Shown one piece after another: positions 5,758-9,167 of a stretch of DNA of 9,167 bases. Source of the DNA: DASTDY01 sp035457345 (lineage in GTDB: Bacteria; Patescibacteriota; Saccharimonadia; Saccharimonadales; EFPC-124); contig DATIBT010000029.1 of the NCBI GenBank assembly GCA_035457345.1, forward strand, positions 1 through 9,167, in the 5' to 3' direction. Position 1 is the first letter of the stretch; each line of letters begins with the position of its first letter. Both the position numbers and the translations under genes were made by a program. The notes under the pieces were generated by a model, which was given only the letters and a program-made list of their open reading frames with translations, did not search any database and was not told where the DNA came from.

Positions 5758-5787
5758 CTTCCTGCGGATTGACAATCCTGCAGGAAG
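5758..5787. promoter_or_regulatory. inverted-repeat operator candidate between divergent promoters
   Basis: A perfect 8-bp inverted repeat CTTCCTGC/GCAGGAAG (5758-5765 and 5780-5787) encloses a second dyad GGATTG-A-CAATCC (5766-5778). Taken together, the arms CCTGC-GGATTG and CAATCCTGCAGG (5761-5784) are mirror images except for one missing A. The dyad covers the -35 of the ArsR-type gene and starts 5 bp beyond the -35 of the rpsF operon. ArsR repressors usually bind such dyads over their own promoter, so autoregulation is the simplest reading. Confidence 0.55.
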
Positions 5788-5796
5788 AATTATTAT
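5769..5796 (+). promoter_or_regulatory. sigma70-type promoter of the ArsR-type regulator
   Basis: A perfect TTGACA (5769-5774), a 16-nt spacer, and TATTAT (5791-5796). TATAAG (5794-5799) is an alternative -10 with a 19-nt spacer. The -35 lies in the centre of the inverted repeat described above. Confidence 0.6.
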
Positions 5797-5837
5797 AAGC
5801 TGGCCAGATAACAACGGCTCTCTACGGAGGTTCCCGT

Positions 5838-6128
5838 ATGCCCACCGCTGCAACATCAATGCAGATCGCCCACATGATGAAAGCCATGAGCATCGAGGCT
5901 CGTGTGAGGCTCCTCTTCCACCTCAGGCAGGTGAAGGAGGTCCGCGCCTACGAGCTTCAGGCGGTACTCAACCTCACCCAGTCGACCATCAGCCACCACC
6001 TGCGCGTACTGCGGACAGAGGGATTGATCGAGGAGGAGAAGAAAACGCGCATCATCCGGCTGTCGCCGGGAGTGAGCAACCTCCTTTCGGCGGTGGAGCA
6101 GGCGGCTACCCAGCTCTACGTCAAGTAG
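5838..6128 (+). CDS. ArsR-family winged-helix transcriptional regulator, cysteine-free
   Basis: 96 residues, the usual size for a small ArsR/SmtB dimeric repressor. N-terminal helices carry MKAMSIEARVRLLFHLRQ (14-31), equivalent to the 'LadptRlrIL..L' segment. Next are the helix YELQAVLNL (38-46), the recognition helix TQSTISHHLRVLRTEGLI (47-64) and the wing EEEKKTRIIRLSPG (65-78), followed by a dimerisation helix. The 'QSTISHHLRVLR..GLI' pattern is diagnostic. There is no cysteine in the protein, and the position of the classical metal-binding ELCVCDL reads YELQAVLNL, so a thiolate metal sensor of the ArsR/CadC type is unlikely. The ligand is unknown. Start ATG follows GGAGG with a 7-nt spacer. 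It is divergent from the rpsF operon with an operator-like dyad between. No transporter or resistance gene is adjacent on its strand, and it ends at a strong terminator, so it is a single-gene unit. Confidence 0.93.
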   Translation: MPTAATSMQIAHMMKAMSIEARVRLLFHLRQVKEVRAYELQAVLNLTQSTISHHLRVLRTEGLIEEEKKTRIIRLSPGVSNLLSAVEQAATQLYVK

Positions 6129-6140
6129 AATCCTGGCGGC

Positions 6141-6175
6141 GTGGTGGCCGGGCTCGCAAAGCTCCCGGCCACCAC
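6141..6175 (+). terminator. terminator hairpin after the ArsR-type gene
   Basis: A perfect 12-bp stem GTGGTGGCCGGG/CCCGGCCACCAC with an 11-nt loop, 12 bp after the stop. It is followed by AATTTACAGC, an A/T-rich but broken U-tract, so termination efficiency is uncertain. Confidence 0.7.
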
Positions 6176-6219
6176 AATTTACAGCTCTTTCTGTATCCTA
6201 AATTCAAAATATATTACAT

Positions 6220-6249
6220 AAAAAATTAAAGGGGGCCCTTTCGGGCCCC
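6220..6249 (-). terminator. intrinsic terminator of the glycosyltransferase operon
   Basis: On the minus strand, a stem GGGGCCC/GGGCCCC (6249-6243 and 6238-6232) closed by a GAAA loop is followed by a U-rich run (TTTAATTTTTT, 6230-6220). Hairpin plus U-tract is a textbook intrinsic terminator for the genes arriving from the right. Confidence 0.8.
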
Positions 6250-6253
6250 GAGC

Positions 6254-6302
6254 GCCCCAGTAAGGGGCTACTTAACCCGCCGGCCCGAAGGCTGGTGAGG
6301 GT
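6254..6302 (-). other. two stem-loops in the 3' untranslated region upstream of the terminator
   Basis: Read on the minus strand directly after the stop codon: first ACCC/GGGT enclosing CCAGCC-TTCG-GGCCGG (6302-6275), a UUCG-type tetraloop closed by C-G with one A/C mismatch in the stem. Then GCCCC-TTACT-GGGGC (6268-6254). With the terminator at 6220-6249 they make three consecutive hairpins within about 80 nt. They may protect the mRNA 3' end or back up termination. Confidence 0.5.
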
Positions 6303-7811
6303 CTATTGGGTGGAACGAACCGGCCGCGGAAGCCGATAGACCACCAGCGTCTCCTTGTAGCCGGAGGCGCGATACACCTCAGTAGCCGTCGCCACGAGAT
6401 CCATCAGGCGGTTCTCGGTCGACGGTTTTTGGGTGTGCGACGTGTACGTGATGATGTGCGTGGCGCCAGCGCAGGTGTCACCCCGCCACAGCTTACAGTA
6501 TGGCTGCTTGATGGTCGTGCCCACCGACTCCTCGGTGATCACGATCGCATCGGTCGGCATGTTCGCCGGCTGCGCCGTCCACGTGGCCACGTCCTGAAGT
6601 GCGCGGTCACGGTAGCCGTACATACGCTGCGCAGAAGCACCCAGGCCCGCCAGCATCAGCACGGCGGCCAGCGCACCCACCACGATATGGGGACGGGTCG
6701 CGTAGCCGAACTGGTTGCGGTTCTGCTTCGCCACCGACTGTGCCACGAAGGTACGCACCTCGCTGACGATGAAGCAATACAGCGGGACGATGACCATCAG
6801 AAAGTATTGCGGCAGCTTGATCTGCGACACCGCCAGCAGCAGGACACCGGCCACGGCCCAGGAGTACAGGACGGTCTGACCGTAGTCGGCGCCGAGGCGC
6901 CGGATCTCCGCCCTGTGCCTGATGATCAGCACTGTGCGGTAGATCAGCAGCCCACCACCGATTGCCGCGAGCACGAGCGTGCTCACGAAAATCTTGTACT
7001 GCGCCATCAGCGGCCCGAAAAGGTCGCCGAGGCTGTCGATGCTACCCCGGGACAGTTCCTGCCCGAGGCTACGCAGCACCTGCACACCCGACTCGCGCTC
7101 GTAGACGTCGCCGAAGACCAAAAACATCGAACCAATGTAACTGACGATGACCGAAACGGCCACGGCCAGTAGCACGGCGTGCCCTCTCCCCTCCCTACGG
7201 ATCACGATCCAGTGGATCACCGCCGCGCCGAGGAAGTAGATGCCGAGGTGCTTGTACACCGCGGTGGCGCCGAGCAGGAAGCCGGCGAGCGCGAAGTTCA
7301 GCACCTTGGGGTTCCCGAGTGCCCGGACGTACAGCCACAGGCCGGCTACGCCGATGGGCATCATGGTGTTCTCAATCCACGAGATACGGTTAGAGAACAC
7401 CATCCAGCCGTCGAACGCGATCAGCGCGACAGCAAGCAGCGCCCAGTTACCGATGAGCCGGCGCAGGAGCGCCCACAGCAGGACGAGCATGAGCAGCGAC
7501 CCGATAGCCGCCAGCACACGCGCCTGCGTGACGCCGGCGCCGAACAGTTCGAACCACCAACCGAGCAACTTGTAGTAGAACGGTGGGTGGTACAGGTAGG
7601 GCTCCGGCGACGCAACGACCTCAGTCTTAGTCTGGAGGAGGCCGTGTGCGGCCTCGTTGCGACCGATGACCTCGTAGACCGGCTCGTCCCACTCGAACCC
7701 AGGACGGGTCGAGATCTGCCAGAGGCGAACGAACGCCGCGGCCAGCAGCAGGAGCAGGCCGATCAGCGGATAAGTGCGCGCCACCGAACGGTGTGCGGCG
7801 GTAGTAGTCAT
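6303..7811 (-). CDS. GT39/ArnT-like polytopic membrane glycosyltransferase
   Basis: 502 residues, an integral membrane GT-C fold enzyme that takes a sugar from a polyprenyl-phosphate donor and transfers it on the outer face of the membrane. An N-terminal membrane helix (about 13-30) leads to the first outer loop with the acidic motif FEWDEPVYEVIGRN (39-52, WDE at 41-43) and PYLYHPPFYYKLLGWWFELFG (71-91), both typical of the PMT_2/ArnT family. NRISWIENTMMP (141-152) and GATAVYKHLG (181-190) follow, then repeated hydrophobic segments (about 10 in total). The last ~110 residues form a soluble, probably extracytoplasmic domain with two cysteines 8 apart (CKLWRGDTC) that could form a disulfide. 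ATG at 7811 has AGGAGG 7 nt upstream and overlaps the TGA of the preceding gene (ATGA), indicating translational coupling; the longer frame to 8168 is out-of-frame sequence of that gene. Acceptor (protein or glycan) unknown. Confidence 0.9.
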   Translation of the reverse strand: MTTTAAHRSVARTYPLIGLLLLLAAAFVRLWQISTRPGFEWDEPVYEVIGRNEAAHGLLQTKTEVVASPEPYLYHPPFYYKLLGWWFELFGAGVTQARVLAAIGSLLMLVLLWALLRRLIGNWALLAVALIAFDGWMVFSNRISWIENTMMPIGVAGLWLYVRALGNPKVLNFALAGFLLGATAVYKHLGIYFLGAAVIHWIVIRREGRGHAVLLAVAVSVIVSYIGSMFLVFGDVYERESGVQVLRSLGQELSRGSIDSLGDLFGPLMAQYKIFVSTLVLAAIGGGLLIYRTVLIIRHRAEIRRLGADYGQTVLYSWAVAGVLLLAVSQIKLPQYFLMVIVPLYCFIVSEVRTFVAQSVAKQNRNQFGYATRPHIVVGALAAVLMLAGLGASAQRMYGYRDRALQDVATWTAQPANMPTDAIVITEESVGTTIKQPYCKLWRGDTCAGATHIITYTSHTQKPSTENRLMDLVATATEVYRASGYKETLVVYRLPRPVRSTQ

Positions 7812-8905
7812 GAGCTGGCCTCCTGGGGCTCGTGGATGTACAGTAGTGAGTGGTAGCGAATTTCGGTCAGCACCACACCTCTCCAGCTCTGCCGGAAGAA
7901 GCGATAGATGATGCCGTAGATGAAACAACAGCCGAGGACGAACGTCACGGCCGGGAAGACCCAGGCCGAACGCTTCTCCGACTTGAGGATGCTGATGGCG
8001 GCGAGCAGGACATATCCTGCGACCCCCATCGCAACCGTCAGAACCGGCATCAGCGCCAACAGTGTGACTGCGGCGATCGAACCGTACAGCAGCGTTGCGA
8101 GCTGCCGGCTCCGGGCACGCGAGAACGCGTCGGCTTTGTGACGGGCGATGTAGTCCATGCACCCGCACCCCGCCGACCAGTATTCGCGCATCAGGCTCTT
8201 GAACCCCTCGCGGTGACGGTGGTAGGCCGCCAGGCCGGGGTCACAAAGGATGCTGTAGCCCGTGACCACTATGTCACGGAACCACACATAGTCATCGTAG
8301 GTCTGGGTAAACTGAGGATCCAGATCACCCACGCGTCCAAATACCTCACGGCACAGGAACACGTTGGCGGTAATAGGCAGCTTGTAGCCAGGCTTACCGA
8401 GAGTCTCCTTAGTGATGACATAGGGCTTGGCCATACGTGGCGTCTTGCTGCCAATCTCGTTGTGGTCCACGTAGTCCGACCAAAACCCCGAACCGAGGCT
8501 AACCATCGGACCCGCAACCACCTTGTGCCCGCTCTGGAGGAGACGGAGTACGCCGCCGGACACCCAATCATCAGGCATCTCCATGTCACTGTCGGTCAGC
8601 GCCAGAATCTGCCCACGCGCACGCCGCAGACCGATGTTGCGCTTAGGGTTGGCATCGCGGCCATCGGCCACAATGTCAGCCTCGATTGCCACCACGCGGC
8701 CGTCGGCGATGACGTCCCGTATCGGTGCCCAGGTTGTGTCGCCGATGCTGCCAATGTAGATGATCTCCAGGGCCCCACCCATGTTGACGTAATCCTGCCG
8801 AAGCAGGGATTCCGTAAGACGGCGGATGGAGCCTTCGCTATTCCGAACCGGAACCACGATGGAAACCATCGGGAGTTCCGCGGGGAACAGTGAACGGTTG
8901 TACAT
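7808..8905 (-). CDS. family 2 glycosyltransferase with C-terminal membrane segments
   Basis: 365 residues. The GT-A domain (about 12-240) has the nucleotide-sugar fold start MVSIVVPVRNSEGSIRRLTESLLRQDY (13-39), KRNIGLRRARGQILALTDSDMEMP (88-111) with the metal-binding DSD (105-107), TANVFLCREVFGRVGDLDP (179-197) and YDDYVWFRDIVVTGY (203-217), the acidic 'ED' motif region holding the probable catalytic base. YHRHREGFKSLMREYWSAG (228-246) is common in polysaccharide GT2s. Two to three hydrophobic helices lie at about 270-335, so the enzyme is membrane bound with its catalytic domain inside. It probably makes a polyprenyl-phosphate sugar or adds a sugar to a lipid-linked glycan; sugar specificity is not readable. 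ATG at 8905 follows a GGGAG-type SD; M13 is an alternative. It sits 8 nt after the gtrA-like gene and overlaps the GT39 gene by 4 nt, so the three likely act in one pathway. Confidence 0.92.
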   Translation of the reverse strand: MYNRSLFPAELPMVSIVVPVRNSEGSIRRLTESLLRQDYVNMGGALEIIYIGSIGDTTWAPIRDVIADGRVVAIEADIVADGRDANPKRNIGLRRARGQILALTDSDMEMPDDWVSGGVLRLLQSGHKVVAGPMVSLGSGFWSDYVDHNEIGSKTPRMAKPYVITKETLGKPGYKLPITANVFLCREVFGRVGDLDPQFTQTYDDYVWFRDIVVTGYSILCDPGLAAYHRHREGFKSLMREYWSAGCGCMDYIARHKADAFSRARSRQLATLLYGSIAAVTLLALMPVLTVAMGVAGYVLLAAISILKSEKRSAWVFPAVTFVLGCCFIYGIIYRFFRQSWRGVVLTEIRYHSLLYIHEPQEASS

Positions 8906-8913
8906 GCCTCTCC

Positions 8914-9167
8914 CTAACGAGTGCTGGCGTTATCGGCGCACAGCGCCGGATTGTCGGTGAGGGCGGGCTTACCGAACTTCTTAGCGAGAAGCCCGAACAG
9001 CTTGGTGCCGTAGACGAGCTTGTCACCGGCGTAGTAGTTGACGACCATCGTCAGAGCGATACAGATCGCCTGCGAAACGATAATCCCCCACCCCAGCACC
9101 TCCACGAAAACCGGGAAGAGCACGAGGTTGGCCGGCACGATCAAGCTCACCCGAGTCAGGTGGAATC
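8914..9167 (-). CDS. GtrA-like membrane protein, C-terminal part (5' end outside window)
   Basis: The frame is open at the right edge (minus strand) and ends in TAG. The 84 visible residues give two membrane helices: SLIVPANLVLFPVFVEVLGWGIIVSQAICIALTMVVNYYAGDKLVYG, then a short basic/polar tail. A helix beginning at a Pro-Ala-Asn-Leu stretch, then a second ending in VVNYYAGDKLVYG, match the C-terminal half of GtrA-like proteins (about 120-150 aa, four helices), thought to move polyprenyl-phosphate-linked sugars across the membrane. A GTG at 9150 could be read as a start, but the codons before it (FHLTR) continue the family pattern, so it begins outside the window. First visible gene of the gtrA-GT2-GT39 unit. 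Confidence 0.75.
   Translation of the reverse strand, partial: FHLTRVSLIVPANLVLFPVFVEVLGWGIIVSQAICIALTMVVNYYAGDKLVYGTKLFGLLAKKFGKPALTDNPALCADNASTR

Noticed and set aside
6306..7856. Plus-strand frames opposite the GT39 gene
   Set aside because: Same shadow composition (HRHQRQ, RRRRP), no SD, no recognisable domain.
7812..8168. Longer N-terminus for the GT39 gene
   Set aside because: It lies inside the GT2 gene in another frame and lacks hydrophobic character; the ATGA overlap with AGGAGG fixes the start at 7811.
7850..8893. Long plus-strand frame opposite the GT2 gene
   Set aside because: His/Arg/Asp/Gln-rich low-complexity translation without ribosome site, typical of the complementary frame of a G+C-rich gene.
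1..9167. UGA recoding as in SR1/Gracilibacteria
   Set aside because: The 214-aa and GT2 genes end in TGA at natural ends (before a terminator and at an ATGA junction), and no recognised gene contains an in-frame TGA.
1..9167. tRNA genes, CRISPR array, insertion sequence, prophage or toxin-antitoxin pair
   Set aside because: No cloverleaf, no spaced direct repeats, no transposase or terminal repeats, and no paired small genes of that kind were seen on either strand.

Overview
The window reads as a chromosomal fragment of a small-genome bacterium, most likely Candidatus Saccharibacteria (TM7, Patescibacteria/CPR). The basis is indirect. The EF-P has a GRGGS loop and a sequence style that I associate with this group, the intergenic gaps are short, and the gene mix (SpoIIAA-like STAS protein, YchF, a DUF2797-type protein, rpsF-ssb-rpsR-efp) fits. 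Stops include TAA, TAG and TGA used as ordinary stops (genetic code 11), which argues against the UGA-Gly code of Gracilibacteria/SR1. The phylum call is an inference from remembered family sequences, not a search.

Left part (1-3992). The C-terminal part of a SpoIIAA-like STAS protein (+) ends 18 bp from the end of a convergent, unrecognised 260-aa protein (-). That protein is divergent from ychF (+), and their promoters appear to share one -35 box. ychF is followed by a DUF2797-type putative zinc protein and then an unrecognised 214-aa protein with a TTG start. Each of these three plus-strand genes has its own promoter-like sequence. ychF and the DUF2797-type gene look leaderless. The 214-aa gene has a strong Shine-Dalgarno (SD) sequence.

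Middle (4016-5752, minus strand). This is a compact housekeeping operon, rpsF-ssb-rpsR-efp: ribosomal proteins bS6 and bS18, single-stranded DNA-binding protein and translation elongation factor P. It has a good promoter and a roughly 75-nt leader that contains a hairpin. Divergent from it is a small cysteine-free ArsR-type repressor gene. A dyad lying between the two promoters could be its operator.

Right part (6129-9167). Two facing 3' ends are separated by strong hairpins. The minus-strand genes are gtrA-like (partial), a family 2 glycosyltransferase and a GT39/ArnT-like polytopic glycosyltransferase. They are tightly coupled (8-nt gap, then an ATGA overlap) and end in three tandem stem-loops, the last followed by a U-rich tract. 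They probably make a polyprenyl-phosphate-linked sugar, flip it and transfer it to a cell-surface acceptor. This part and the ArsR gene are richer in G+C than the housekeeping operon, so they may have a different history. No tRNA, rRNA, CRISPR array or insertion sequence was seen, and no gene-free stretch exceeds 300 bases.
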